Source of the DNA: Tubulanus polymorphus
Taxonomy: Eukaryota > Nemertea > Palaeonemertea > Tubulaniformes > Tubulanidae
DNA length: 64,000 nucleotides
Assembly (NCBI RefSeq): GCF_964204645.1
Contig: NC_134026.1
Location: 14,350,450 to 14,414,449, forward strand
Direction: 5' to 3'
Position 1 is the stretch's first letter, and each line of letters begins with the position of its first letter. The translations under genes and the position numbers were made by a program. Below, piece by piece: positions 35,577 to 46,594 of this stretch. Below the pieces are notes generated by a model. That model was not told the origin of the DNA. It ran no database searches and saw only the letters and a list, made by a program, of their open reading frames with translations.

Positions 35577-37085
35577 TCATTCTAATTTTGTTTCTAATAT
35601 ATTTATAAAATCATCTCTGTTTATATCTAATTCACCAAAAGTCTTAGGTAGATTTATTAATTTTAATTGATCCATCTTAACATAATTATTAGTAGGTAAA
35701 TTAGCTTTTTCTCTTAATTTTTCTAAGTATTCATCAAAATCATCATAATCAAAATAAAAATGATGTCCAAAATTATTTATCAGATAACTTAAATCTATTT
35801 TTCTAAAATATAATAATTCATATATTTGTTTAGGATTATCATCTGCATAAGCTAATGATTTATCAAATGACAACTTATAGAATATATAATATTGGTTAGT
35901 TTTAGGATTAAAATATTTGATATATTTATTTGGGTTATTTAACAATGGTATCATACTCACCATTTTATAAATATTAATTAGATGTAACTTTGATTTATAA
36001 CGAGTATTTTCATCAACAGGTTCAATTTTCTTATTACAATATTGGCACATTTTATTTCTTTCTATTTCTTCTAATTTCTTTTCATGTTCTTCTAACTTCC
36101 TTTCATTTTCGATATGCGCTTGAGATTTTTTATGTTTAGAAAAATTACTTTTAGAAATATCTAAATCACAAATGTTACAATGTTTTTTAGAATCATCAAT
36201 TGTTTCATTATCATTAGTTTCAATTGTATCAACATTATCTGTTATATTATCTATGGTATCATTTGTTTCAATTGTATTAACATTATCTATGATATTATCT
36301 ATTATATTATTATCAGATATATTATTATCATTATTATTCTTTTCTTTTTCTATATGTTTATTTGATTTCTTACGTGATGCCCAATTTTTATATGATATAT
36401 ATTTCTTACATACATCACAATATTTTCCATTTGTCTTTTTGGTTTTGATATCAGGTTCAATCTTATCATTATTAGATGTAGAAGGTATTACATTATTAGA
36501 TGTAGAAGGTATTACATTATTAGATGTAGAAGGTATTACATTATTAGATGTAGAAGGTATTGCATTATTAGATGTAGTAGGTATTACATTATTAGATGTA
36601 GTAGGTATTACATTATTATCAATTACATTACTTAAATTATCAACAACACCACCTTTATTATTATCGATTTCTATTAGTTTAGTTTTATAAATTTTGAAAA
36701 TAGGATCAAATATCAAAGCTAGAAATCTAAAAAGTGATAACATCAATGGTAAACTTGGTTTGTTTAAATGATCATTCCAACTAATTCCACATCCTGTTGT
36801 TGCGCAATAAACAGCAAAATTTAATTGGTTCTGCCAATACTTCATATTAGATTTTAATAACCATTGTTTTGCCTCATTTAAATTTTTAAAATTAATTGTA
36901 TACACATGAAATATATTTTCCATCTTTACATGAAAATTATTACTTTCAGTAACATAAATATATAAATCAATTAATGAATTTAAAACTTCATTTCTATATG
37001 TAATATCTTTATTAAAATCTATTGCAGGAATATTATATTTAATTGATTTATTATATTGGAAAGCTTTTGGAAAACTATCTGCCAT
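35577..37085 (-). CDS. Chimeric zinc-finger protein, 502 aa
   Basis: Residues 1-130 match the N-terminus of the block C gene at 53824-55135, including KYWQNQLNFAVYCATTGCG. Residues 130-150 (IFDPIFKIYKTKLIEIDN) and six or so NNVIPSTS repeats (about 160-210) match the unknown gene at 10813 in block A. Residues 220-370 hold C2H2/C2HC-like fingers: YCDVCKKYI...H, HCNICDLDI...KHKKSQAH and MCQYCNKKI. The last 130 residues are unlike anything I recognise. The frame is intact, one of the longest intact genes here, so the fusion may be functional. The start is in a TTATATAAATGG context. Confidence 0.7.
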   Translation of the reverse strand: MADSFPKAFQYNKSIKYNIPAIDFNKDITYRNEVLNSLIDLYIYVTESNNFHVKMENIFHVYTINFKNLNEAKQWLLKSNMKYWQNQLNFAVYCATTGCGISWNDHLNKPSLPLMLSLFRFLALIFDPIFKIYKTKLIEIDNNKGGVVDNLSNVIDNNVIPTTSNNVIPTTSNNAIPSTSNNVIPSTSNNVIPSTSNNVIPSTSNNDKIEPDIKTKKTNGKYCDVCKKYISYKNWASRKKSNKHIEKEKNNNDNNISDNNIIDNIIDNVNTIETNDTIDNITDNVDTIETNDNETIDDSKKHCNICDLDISKSNFSKHKKSQAHIENERKLEEHEKKLEEIERNKMCQYCNKKIEPVDENTRYKSKLHLINIYKMVSMIPLLNNPNKYIKYFNPKTNQYYIFYKLSFDKSLAYADDNPKQIYELLYFRKIDLSYLINNFGHHFYFDYDDFDEYLEKLREKANLPTNNYVKMDQLKLINLPKTFGELDINRDDFINILETKLE

Positions 37086-37104
37086 TTATATAACTAAAAA
37101 ATTA
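37083..37104 (-). promoter_or_regulatory. Start-site motif: T-run then TATATAAATGG
   Basis: TAATTTTTTAGTTATATAAA directly precedes the ATG at 37085. The same layout precedes most minus-strand Polinton genes. Confidence 0.55.
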
Positions 37105-37495
37105 ATAATTTATTAATTCTTTTAACAATTTATCCTGTTCTTCAACTGTTATATGGCCATTTAAACTTATTATATAATCTAGTGTTTTCCTTAATTTATT
37201 AATTTCTTTTATATTAGTTTTAATTTTTTCTTTATTTCTTTTTATATTCAATTTTGAACTTTACACCAATTGATATAGCTAAAGGTGTTACTGGACTGAA
37301 TATTGCTAGAAATGTTATTACAGAACTAATTGTAACCGAACCACTTATAATCAAATAATATATAATTTTACTTTTTAAATATTTTTTCTTTTTAACTTTT
37401 AAATCATTTTCAAATTCTTATATTTGTTTTTCTAAATATATTTTTAATTTAGTTTTATTTATATCATGAGGAATAATATCAATATTATCTTCCAT
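37102..37495 (-). pseudogene. Two-span membrane protein, broken copy
   Basis: It is the counterpart of the intact block C gene at 55152-55586: coiled-coil N-terminus, two hydrophobic segments, and a second coiled coil ending in NKLRKTLDYIISLNGHI. The frame changes near 37260 where a short segment is missing, and a stop lies near 37420. Confidence 0.65.
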
Positions 37496-37513
37496 TTATT
37501 TAGAAAAAAATTA

Positions 37514-37933
37514 CTAATTAGTAAACTTATAAGCAACAAATGTAACTATAACTGTTCCACCTAAAATCCAAATGATTTCATATTTCTGTTGTTCTTTACT
37601 TGGGGTATAATAATCTGGTAATGTAGGTTTATGTAGATATTTTTCTTTATTTGTTACTGCGTTATATAAACTCATTGCATCATCAACTGATTGAAAATCT
37701 CTGTGTGAAATCTGCTGATCATATAATTCTTTGTTAATATAATCCATATAGTTTTGTCTCTTTTCTCTATATTCTTCTGCAGCTTTATTGTATTTCTCTA
37801 ATGCTAAGTTATGTCTTTTTTGTTCTGTTAATGAACCATTTTTATCAATATGCTTAAATAAATAACCGCCACCAGTAAATGCTAAAGCGTTAACAATTGC
37901 CGATCCTATAATAGTTATAACTGCAGAAGCCAT
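37514..37933 (-). CDS. Conserved Polinton membrane protein, 139 aa
   Basis: The N-terminus is hydrophobic and small-residue rich (ITIIGSAIVNALAFTGGGYL, residues 6-25). A long basic helix follows with EKYNKAAEEYREKRQNYMDY, and a C-terminal span IIWILGGTVIVTFVAYKF near 118-136. I recall this family as recurring in animal Polintons, but its role is not known to me. It is nearly identical to the block C copy at 55604-56028. The frame is intact. Confidence 0.7.
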   Translation of the reverse strand: MASAVITIIGSAIVNALAFTGGGYLFKHIDKNGSLTEQKRHNLALEKYNKAAEEYREKRQNYMDYINKELYDQQISHRDFQSVDDAMSLYNAVTNKEKYLHKPTLPDYYTPSKEQQKYEIIWILGGTVIVTFVAYKFTN

Positions 37934-37949
37934 TTATTTAGTAAAATAA

Positions 37950-38148
37950 TTATGTATTTATATGGAAGGAATATATTTTTGTTTTTCCAAATAAAGTAAC
38001 TGCTAACGTTAATTTTAAAATATCATTTATATCAAATCTATCAACATTAACACTTCCCATTTTGAATACTTTTTTTGATACCATTGAATAACCAACAGTT
38101 CCAACTGATAGTAATGCTCCATTATATAATCCAGTTATTATCACTCAT
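37950..38148 (-). pseudogene. Small hydrophobic protein, deleted copy
   Basis: It corresponds to the intact 73-residue gene at 56053-56274. The ATG is at 38146-38148. About 11 bp are missing a few codons in, shifting the frame, and another short segment is missing near 37990. The shared core reads LYNGALLSVGTVGYSMV. Confidence 0.65.
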
Positions 38149-38516
38149 TTATTTATCAAAAAAATTACTATCTTCAAAATATTTAGTAAACTTATTTATG
38201 ATTAATTCAACATTTATTTCATTACTAGTTTCATTTGTATATATTTCAATTATTATTTTTTTAATATCATCGATGATAAAATCTTCATCTAATTCATAAA
38301 ATCTTCTCTAATTAAAAAAGATTCTCTAATTAAATTAGTAATCTTTTCTACATTTAAAGTTTCTTTATCTATTGTTTTTTCATACTCAAATGTTGTTTCA
38401 TTAGAAAATGCAATATTTTTAATATGTGTAATTACATCATTAATGTTAAATTTCATTTCTTTCTCATGTTTAAAATCAAACCCAAAACATAAGCTCGCTC
38501 CAACAGTTATATTCAT
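38149..38516 (-). pseudogene. Unknown Polinton protein, frameshifted
   Basis: The first 75 residues are open from the ATG at 38516 (MNITVGASLCFGFDF, then KFNINDVITHIKNIAFSNET). A small tandem duplication of TCTCTAATTAAA near 38310-38330 breaks the frame. The rest matches 56275-56571. The stop codon abuts the next start as TAAATG (38146-38151). Confidence 0.6.
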
Positions 38517-38532
38517 TTATATAATGAAAAAA

Positions 38533-39236
38533 TTACTCTTTATATCTTATAACTAATTCATATATCACAGGAAAGTTATTCAAATCAATTAAATATCCAT
38601 TATGATTTCTTATTTCTAATTTAAAATTATTAAATTTAGGAATGCAAGGTTTAAAATCACATTCTGTTAAATTATAATTTATTTGAGTTCCAAATCGTTT
38701 AACATTTTTAGCGGTAAAATATTTAGTTTACTAGTACTACAAATTGTTTCTTTAGTTGCTTTTTGTAGGCTCGATTAAATTGCAATAAATATAAAAGTGT
38801 GTAAAAGGTATTATATTTGAGCTGCCTTCTGCGTTTCCAGTAACTGTAAGAGGTTTAATTCCTAACATTTTAGCCAGTGGTTTGTTTACCATAAATTTAT
38901 GTTGTTCATTAGATATCTTTCAAATACAGAAGTGCCCCCGATTTTCAACCGAGCTCTTCTATTAATTTCCTGCGCTAATGATTCTAAATCATATAATCCT
39001 GGTTTTAAAAATATATGAAACCATTTATCTTTATTTCTCATATAAATCATAAACCCTCTATGTTCAAAAGTTTTATCCGATATATTATAAAAAGAATTAC
39101 ATAAACTTATATTAACTAATTTTAAATCAACACAATTCTTGAATTCTCTATCTAATTGTACTAGTAAATTATGTGATTTATAATTTGTAAGTCTTCTAGA
39201 ATCAACAAATATTCTGTATTCTTTTAATTCCACCAT
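38533..39236 (-). pseudogene. Penton-like minor capsid candidate, broken
   Basis: The N-terminal part from 39236 reads EYRIFVDSRRLTNYKSHNLL, then LCNSFYNIS and KPGLYDLESLAQEINRR. The C-terminal part near 38600 reads FNNFKLEIRNHNGYLIDLNN. These match what I recall of single-jelly-roll penton proteins of Polintons, where an NSxYNI strand, a PGxY turn and a final IxxxxGxxI strand recur. The assignment is tentative. Breaks lie at about 38890 and 38720-38770. Confidence 0.5.
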
Positions 39237-39250
39237 TTATTTTACATATT

Positions 39251-39604
39251 TTATTCGAAATCTATTTCATGGTGCCCTTTTTCATTCTTACCTTTGTATA
39301 CGAAATAGAAATCACCAGAACATAATTCTTCTAGATCTTCACTTGATAATCTATGAAATCTATCTGGTAAATATGTTCTGAATTTATGTGTATTTCCTTT
39401 TAATCCTTCATATTCTAAGTGTATAACTAATTTATCTCCATATTTGTTAGTTACTGTATCAATATTTGTAATTAGATATTTCTTATGGATTATTGATTCT
39501 TTAAACTTCTTAAATTTATAATCTACTGATTTGACATTTGAAGTATCTTTTATTCTATCTAGAAATGATTTGTTGTTCTCACTGTGTGTTTGTTTACTCT
39601 CCAT
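39251..39604 (-). CDS. Conserved Polinton protein, 117 aa
   Basis: A lysine-rich N-terminal helix (DRIKDTSNVKSVDYKFKKF) is followed by a beta-rich region ending LPDRFHRLSSEDLEELCSGD and FYFVYKGKNEKG. No catalytic motif is recognisable. The beta-rich C-terminal part might be an OB-like fold, but that is a guess. It is the only intact copy of three in the window (others at 1-312 and 15905-16231). It starts in a CATAAATGG context, 29 bp from the PolB stop. Confidence 0.65.
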   Translation of the reverse strand: MESKQTHSENNKSFLDRIKDTSNVKSVDYKFKKFKESIIHKKYLITNIDTVTNKYGDKLVIHLEYEGLKGNTHKFRTYLPDRFHRLSSEDLEELCSGDFYFVYKGKNEKGHHEIDFE

Positions 39605-39633
39605 TTATGATACATATTTTTATTAAAATTTGA

Positions 39634-42600
39634 TTAACACGTTAGAATTCTTTTCATTATCTCGTTCTCTTTTGTTTCTTCTCTTTTAAATTTTAAGTAT
39701 TCATCTAAATTACATCCATAAGCAACTGTATGAATTCCATCATCCAGGATATAGCTTTTATCATCAAATGGGTTTAGACTTATCTTTTCAATTTCTTCAA
39801 TAAACATTTCATGATCTTCAGATCTTAAACATCTCATCTTATGTTTTTTAACTTCTTTTTTGAATATACAATTGATGTAATCTTTGAAATGAATATTCTT
39901 TTCTACTACACTTTTGGTTATTCCTTTTAACTTTTTAGCTTCACGTTCTTTAGTTTTATATGAATACATTTTAGATCTAATACCTATGAACTCTATCATT
40001 TCTTCACCACCTAATTCATCCTTAAACTTCCCTGGAACTTTTTTATTATCATTGCTAAACAATTCATGATGTTTAGGATAATTACTGAAATCAAAATGAT
40101 GTTTTAATGTTTTTAAATCATCAGTTATGTTATCAGTTTTTATCTTTAATATATAAGAATCTGTATCAAAATATAATATTTCTATATGTTTTTTCTCCAA
40201 AATGAGGTTGTAATACATTATAATAGAATTCATACATTAGTAAAAATAATTAGTAATTTGATAATGCTAAAACTGAAGCGCCAACATAGATTGGTTTATT
40301 AAATTTCATTGATGTTCTTCTCATCTTAACTGCAGCTAAATTTTCATAAGATATTCTGTTACCTATAAATTTAGGATATGTTTGTAAATGCCTTATCCTT
40401 TTGCCATTACTTACTAACTCAATATCATTTCTATTTCTAATATTTTCACAAGTCTTACCATAGAATGCATTATTCATTCACTTGAAGAAATCTTTCTCGA
40501 AATCAGTTTTAGCTTCAGTTCTCTGTTTGGTGTTAAAATCTATATATTTTTCTAACCACTTAGATTGACTGAATGAAATATATCTATGTACTTTTTTTAG
40601 AATCATTCCTTGACTCAAATAAAACTTTAACATTCTATAATGTACTACATAATTATATTTATCTTCTTGAGTTACCATTAACTTTTCTGTATGAATATGA
40701 TTTTCGGTAAGCTAGATTTCTAGATTTAAATCTTTTATCTTCAGGATATTCTAAATCTACAACAAAGAAGTAACCAGTATCTGAATCATCTGCAATATCT
40801 AGAATTCTTTTCTTCCAATCAAATTTATCATTATTTTCATTCTGTAAAACTTCAGTTAATTCAAATACTCCATAAGGTTGTGGTTCCATCATTGCCCAAC
40901 CATACAAATTATTTGCATCTATATATAATAACTTATATCCAGGGTTATCATTTACATCGAAATATCTATCACCTAATACACCTGAAACTCCTCCTCTTAT
41001 AGATTTTTCAAATAATAATAATTGATCTATATTTGTTAACAAATCCATTTTTATATCTGTAAATTTTAATCCACAATCCCATGTTAATCCTGGTGATGAA
41101 TAACAATGACAAGGATCAATGTTAAAATATTTTAGGTTTACATCTCTAAACCTTTAGAATATATCGGTTAATAATAATACATCTGATTTTAGATATAAAT
41201 CTACTAATTTTCCATGATTTTCTATTTTGAAATGATTCCAAATATTCAATGTTCTATTATATACTTCATTTTTAACATATTCATTTTTTAATTCATCATA
41301 GAATTGTTCTTTTAATAATTCAGTTATATTAAAATCATTATGTGATTTATAAAATGAATATGGAATTGCTCCTTTATATCTCATTAATTGAAAATCATCA
41401 TTATTTGGATAGTGTTGTTTTAATATTTTTAATTCATCATCAACTAATTATTTTGATAAGTTATCTAATGAACTATTTAAAAATCTATATGAATCTATAA
41501 ATCTTAGGCAACCAAATTGGAATGATATATAATTCTCAGATGTTTTAGCTAACATTCTAAATTTATAAGTTGGTATTTTATCTTTTGATCTATTTGAATT
41601 TAATCTTTCTATTTCATTATTAATTTCTTCTATTTTATGGCATAACTGTTTGATAAATAAATGTGCATCGTATCCTGATAGATTATAAAATATAACTGGT
41701 ACAAAGTTAATTTTCTTAGCTTGTAAGTTACAATTCTCATGTGCAGCGCCTCTAAACTTTCCGTTCAAATGATCATGGTCTCTTACTTTTTTATCTCTAA
41801 AATTAAATATCTTTTCACAATAACAACATTTATCTGCAAACTCAAATGCTTCTTTATCTTCTTCTGTCATTATAATTTCTATATTTTTATATAACTTTTC
41901 ATTAAATTTTATTTCATATTCAATTAATAAGTCACAAAAATGATTGATAACATTTTCATTTCTATAATCATAATATTCACTTTCAATTAGTTTGGATAAT
42001 CAGATTTAATATATAACCCGAAAGCAGCAGCTGATTGATGAATCTTTTTAATTGTATTTGTTATCGGTGGTTCATCTGAAAAATCATTTTCATTAGAATT
42101 TAATTCTAGCTTGATCGGTTAATTCTTTATTTAATGATTCAAAATCTCCATATATAACAAATGGTACTTTATTTTTGTAATCATATTTTTTGAATTCAAT
42201 ATTTTATCCTTTTCATTTGGTAAAACTAATTTACAATAATCATGATTTTCACATAATTGTTTATGATTTAATAATGTACTTTCATTACTGAATTTATGTA
42301 AACATTTCCTACATAGATATATTTTATTATGGTGATCACTTTCTGTTCTAAAGAATAAGTCTATTTGTTTAATCCACATATAATGATTCTCATAATATAA
42401 TATATCTATAACATCATTTGAATCATAATCTTTTGATAGATATAAAGGTTCTAATGTATAATGTTTTATATTGTTACCTTTTGTATTTGGTAATTTGATT
42501 AAATCAAATACATTTATTCTTAAATTATTATCTCTTTCTATTTTTGGGATGTTTTTAATTATAACAGGATACTTATCTATCTTATAATTATTTTCAAATG

Positions 42601-43571
42601 GTTTATAATGAGTTAATCTACAAATATTATAAGTTGCAGGATGTAAACAACTTATTATAGCCCATAGAAAACATTTATCATCTTCATTTTGTACATTTAT
42701 TACAGCATTAGTTTTAAATGGTAGTTTAGTATAACTCGATGTTTTAATATATGGTTCTTTATAATACCATACATTATTTTCATCAATTGGTTTTGATTTA
42801 GTTAACTTATTATATTTTGTGTTATAAACATATAAAGTCATAAATATTATTTCATCAAATATTAAACCCAGATCCTTCAGTTTTTACTTCATTATAACAT
42901 TTATCTAATTTATCATCTATATGTTGTTTAGATATAATATGTTGTGAATGAGAATTTATATTATATATTGGTTTATCTTCAGATTTTATAAACTTTACTT
43001 TAACTGATATACTAATTTTAGGATATTCAACATCAGTAATTATTTTTATTATTTCTTTCATATTTTCTAAATGTTTTTTATTTTCTTCTAATGTTTTTCC
43101 TTTATGAAATTTAAACTCGATAGCTGCTGGGCCAATATCACTTTTAAATGCTTCGGTTATCTCTATATCTTTTTTATCATCCAATAAATTAATATATTTT
43201 CTTACATCTTCCATGTATGGTCTTTTATTGTTTAATTTATTTTTTATGCTTTTAATTGTCTTCTGTTTCTTATCATTATCTTTATCAAAATAATCTTCAC
43301 CTAAAATATCATTATTCTTATTTCTAATATGACTTTTAGATTTTAAATGTTCATTATAATATCTTTTATCACTGAATGATTGATTACATGTATCACATTT
43401 GTATGTTTCTTTTTCATTCTTTAATTCATCTAATTTAGTTTCTAATATATCATCTTTATATTCTTGTTTCAATTTATTCTCTAAATGTGTTTTAGTTTTA
43501 TTGTGTCTTGCTTTTTGGGATTTATCTATATTGATATTACATGTTGGACAGTAGTACTTATTTGCTTCCAT
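39634..43571 (-). pseudogene. Protein-primed type DNA polymerase B, about 1,300 codons, at least five breaks
   Basis: N-terminal C2H2 fingers (YYCPTCNINIDKSQKARHNK and YKCDTCNQSFSDKRYYNEH) come first. The conserved INVQNEDDKCFLWAIISCLH segment follows, then an embedded CCYCEKIF...VRDHDHLNGKFRGAAH zinc/HNH-like module. Exo I is FYNLSGYDAH, exo II FIDSYRFL and exo III YLKSDVLLLTDIF. Pol A is LYIDANNLYGWAMM, pol B NNAFYGKTCEN and pol C EILYFDTDSYIL. The order fits a Polinton PolB. Frame changes or stops lie near 42850, 41900-42130, 41400-41450, 41050-41155 and 40235-40480. No intein is present at pol C (40164/40165). Confidence 0.9.
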
Positions 43572-43664
43572 TTTAATATCAATTTTTTTTTAAATTGATT
43601 TAGAAGTTCAATGATTTATATCATGTATTATTTCAATCACACTTTACTAACACTTTTAATGTTT
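43572..43664. repeat. Right TIR, inner part
   Basis: It matches the inverted left TIR (about 30029-30110). It is separated from the outer part at 47539-47864 by the Helitron-like insertion. Confidence 0.85.
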
Positions 43665-43764
43665 AAATATAGCTGCAAAGCAGCGATGACGGGTTTTCTG
43701 TAAAGCCATTCAGAATGATGGGAATTGTAGTAAATTGAAATATCGATACATAGAATAAAATGCA

Positions 43765-43947
43765 TTGACAGATTCGAACCTAATATGCAACCACTGTGTA
43801 AACGTCAAATATGATTCAGCTTTGAAACTGAACATACGCGGACGTACAATCACAAATATTAATATATTTGACCAGGCATTTATTTTGGCATTCAAACGTC
43901 ATGATACTGTATTATCAGCATCTTTAAAAATGGATCTGTCCTATTAA
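43765..43947 (+). pseudogene. Possible captured host 3' exon in the Helitron-like element
   Basis: The frame has CNHCVNVKYDSALKLNIRGR and FDQAFILAFKRHDTVLSASL and ends KMDLSY. An AG precedes it at about 43769-43770, as at an acceptor site. The other copy at 6904 keeps the same residues with one frame change. AATAAA-like signals follow in both copies (about 7505, 44945). I do not recognise the protein. Confidence 0.35.
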
Positions 43948-44274
43948 GAACTCATCTTAAGCACATGCTGAGCCGATAGATTGGTTGAATTCACAGATAA
44001 GAACGTATTATGATTTAGAATAGGTTTAAGAAGTTAATGTTTTTATTGAAATATTTGAATAAATACATATATTGTAGTGTAGATTCAATCAATAAATTAT
44101 GAATTGATTTGGTCTGGGTTTCCGGCTGATGTTGATTTTGGCTTTTATGGATTACAAATTCTATAGTGATAAACAATTGATACCTGCAACATGTGTGTAA
44201 TTCAAACCTATTCCACAAGTTGCGTGTGTTTCCTAATAAACGGTAGAGTCACTCTTGATCTTGAGTTATTAGAA

Positions 44275-44826
44275 CTAGGGGTCCAGGGACACCATGCCCA
44301 CTTGGGAAGTGGTTCCAAATGCTCAACAATCTAACAATTCAGGTATCAAAGGTATAAAACATCCCTTTTCAAAGAATACCCATCACAAACTGCAATGAGA
44401 AATGGCCAACTCAGAATTCGGGCCAAAATTGACATTTTTTGACACTAAAAAAGGTCATAGGACGGCCATCTTGAGTCCGTATCCCAATTTTTGTTATGCT
44501 GATGGGCCCAGGGGGCATTCACATATATCCGAAAGATCAAAGTAATTGATCAAAGCATCTTCAAAATTTCCCTCAAAAAGTTCAAAAATGTGTAAAAAGT
44601 GTTGATTTTGGCGAATAACACTGGCTGCCAGTCGGCCATCTTGATTCTGACAGCCAGTTTTTGGGCTGAAGATGTGTCTAGGATAGATACATGTGTAACC
44701 CAAATATCAAGACATTACATTGAAGCGTCTTCAAAACTTCCTAAAATAACTGATTTCTGATGACGGATGGACGACGGACGAAAAGTGAACGCAATAGCCC
44801 GCTGGGACTAAAGTCCCAAGCGGGCT
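44275..44826. mobile_element. 552-bp nested insertion with a hairpin end
   Basis: It is absent from copy 1, where TTATTAGAAAAATAATG is continuous at about 7370-7388. It starts CTAGGGGTCCAGGGACACCA and ends in the hairpin AGCCCGCTGGGACTAAAGTC...GCGGGCT. Only A residues are duplicated at the target. The structure again resembles a small Helitron-like element. Confidence 0.65.
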
Positions 44827-46377
44827 AAAAATAATGTTCATTTCGTTATAGAAATTCATTTTTGGAGTTTCTGTAATAATATTTGTTCTGCCCTAATTTT
44901 TATTACTGTATGAACCAATGATATGCTTTGTAAATATGATGTTATAAAATAAATTTGAATTAAATTTGAACATGAGAATCAAGCATAACTTGTGTTTTTT
45001 CAACTTGTCTTACTTGTCTTTTGTTAACAGTTCCAGAGTTTCAATTACAATCAAATCCAAATTGGCTAAAAAGTACATAGGACTAAATGAAATGAACCGT
45101 TAGTTACTGCAAACCTATTCCAGTGTTGTCGATCGTGTTGAATCACATTCCTTGAGTTAAAAGAATCAGATCTTCTATGGTACAACATCGGTCGAAGAGA
45201 GATATCTTGGTGTTGACGGTCCTTGACCATCTAACTTCATGCGTTTGACATTGGAATCAGCATCATACCCATTTGAACTGCAAAATATTCATACAACATG
45301 AAAACCTACAGTACATGTATACTTTCACCGATGTTGGATATTTGAATGAACATTAGGTTTATTTCAGTATTCTAAAGCAGGAAATAATAAGCCCAATCAA
45401 ATAGGCCCTATTCCCATTGGAACAATTGTATAATGCGTACAGCTGTACCGTACACTTATCAGTCAAGAATGGAGAAATCGGTATACTAAACCTACGAACA
45501 GCAAAATGTACAGGCCTACAATGATTTCTGGTATACAAGCCGTGACCACATTGACTATTAATGTCAGCAGGTCAGAGAAGGCCTGGCCAAATTTAATCAC
45601 ATGGCTCAAATCAATTAGCCTTTCTGCGTGTGAATACTTCACTGTATTGTGGGATCATTCATTTATTACGTACGGATTAGGGGAGGGGGATGGGTCAGGG
45701 CAATTACGTACTGTAATGCTAAATATACATGAAAAAATGGCAGATTTTGCGTACAGAGGGAGAGGGGGTTGAAATAATCAAATTTTATGCGTACGTAATA
45801 AATGAATATTCCTGTTTTAAAAATAGGCCTATCGAGTGAATTAGTACATAGACTGAATTAGACTTTAGATTAGTCCTGGCCAAATCCTATCCATGTTATA
45901 ATTGCACCAGTTATAGTAACATCATTGTAGGAGGATGACCGCCGACGAGAGGGAAAAAGTTGTGTTTGTAGTACATAGACATGGTAGGCTTGTCGTACTC
46001 ACTTAATACCCGGTACTTAAAACGCTGTTGTTACCTGTACGTGACTGTACGGTGATAGGTTAGCCGTATGTGAGTATGTTGACGCTTAGACTTGCAATAT
46101 CAATGGGATTCGAAACCAAACGAAAAAAAATGCAGTTGCAGTCCAGTGATTTACCCACTGTGCCACAGAACGTAACTGCAGGGTGGATGAAATTTGATTT
46201 ACAAATAGCCTAGCCTCACCTAACCCAAACTCTATTCTTTCACGCATGCACGTTTGCAGATTATAGGAACTCACTTACGGCTTTTTATGGAACTCACGTA
46301 CGGTTAACCTGTGGATATCACCGTACAGTCACTGGCACGTACGGGTAACAACTTCGTACTTAAAAAATGGTAATTGG

Positions 46378-46594
46378 CGGTAAAAGTGCAGATCCGCACC
46401 TCTCGTGATTGACGCAATCTGCTGAATGACAGAATCCTGGCTAAAATCTTTCTACTCTCTCTAGTGAAGATATCTTAAAATTAACCAATGGCAACGTACT
46501 GAATTGCTGAAGACATTTTGAATCTGAAACAATGATATTTAACGTAATTGATTGAACCGTTTACGCGGAGAGGTGCGGAGCTGCACTTTTACCG
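46378..46594. mobile_element. 217-bp MITE
   Basis: The termini CGGTAAAAGTGCAGATCCGC and its inverted partner at 46568-46594 pair over about 27 bases with one mismatch. Copy 1 of the host element lacks it and reads GGTATTGGCTAC at about 9577-9588. The flanks are AATTGG and TATTGG, a roughly 6-bp duplication. Confidence 0.75.

Noticed and set aside
36172-36690. 172-residue plus-strand frame rich in LLDVEGITL repeats
   Set aside because: It is the antisense shadow of the Asn-rich repeat region of the chimeric gene at 35577-37085.
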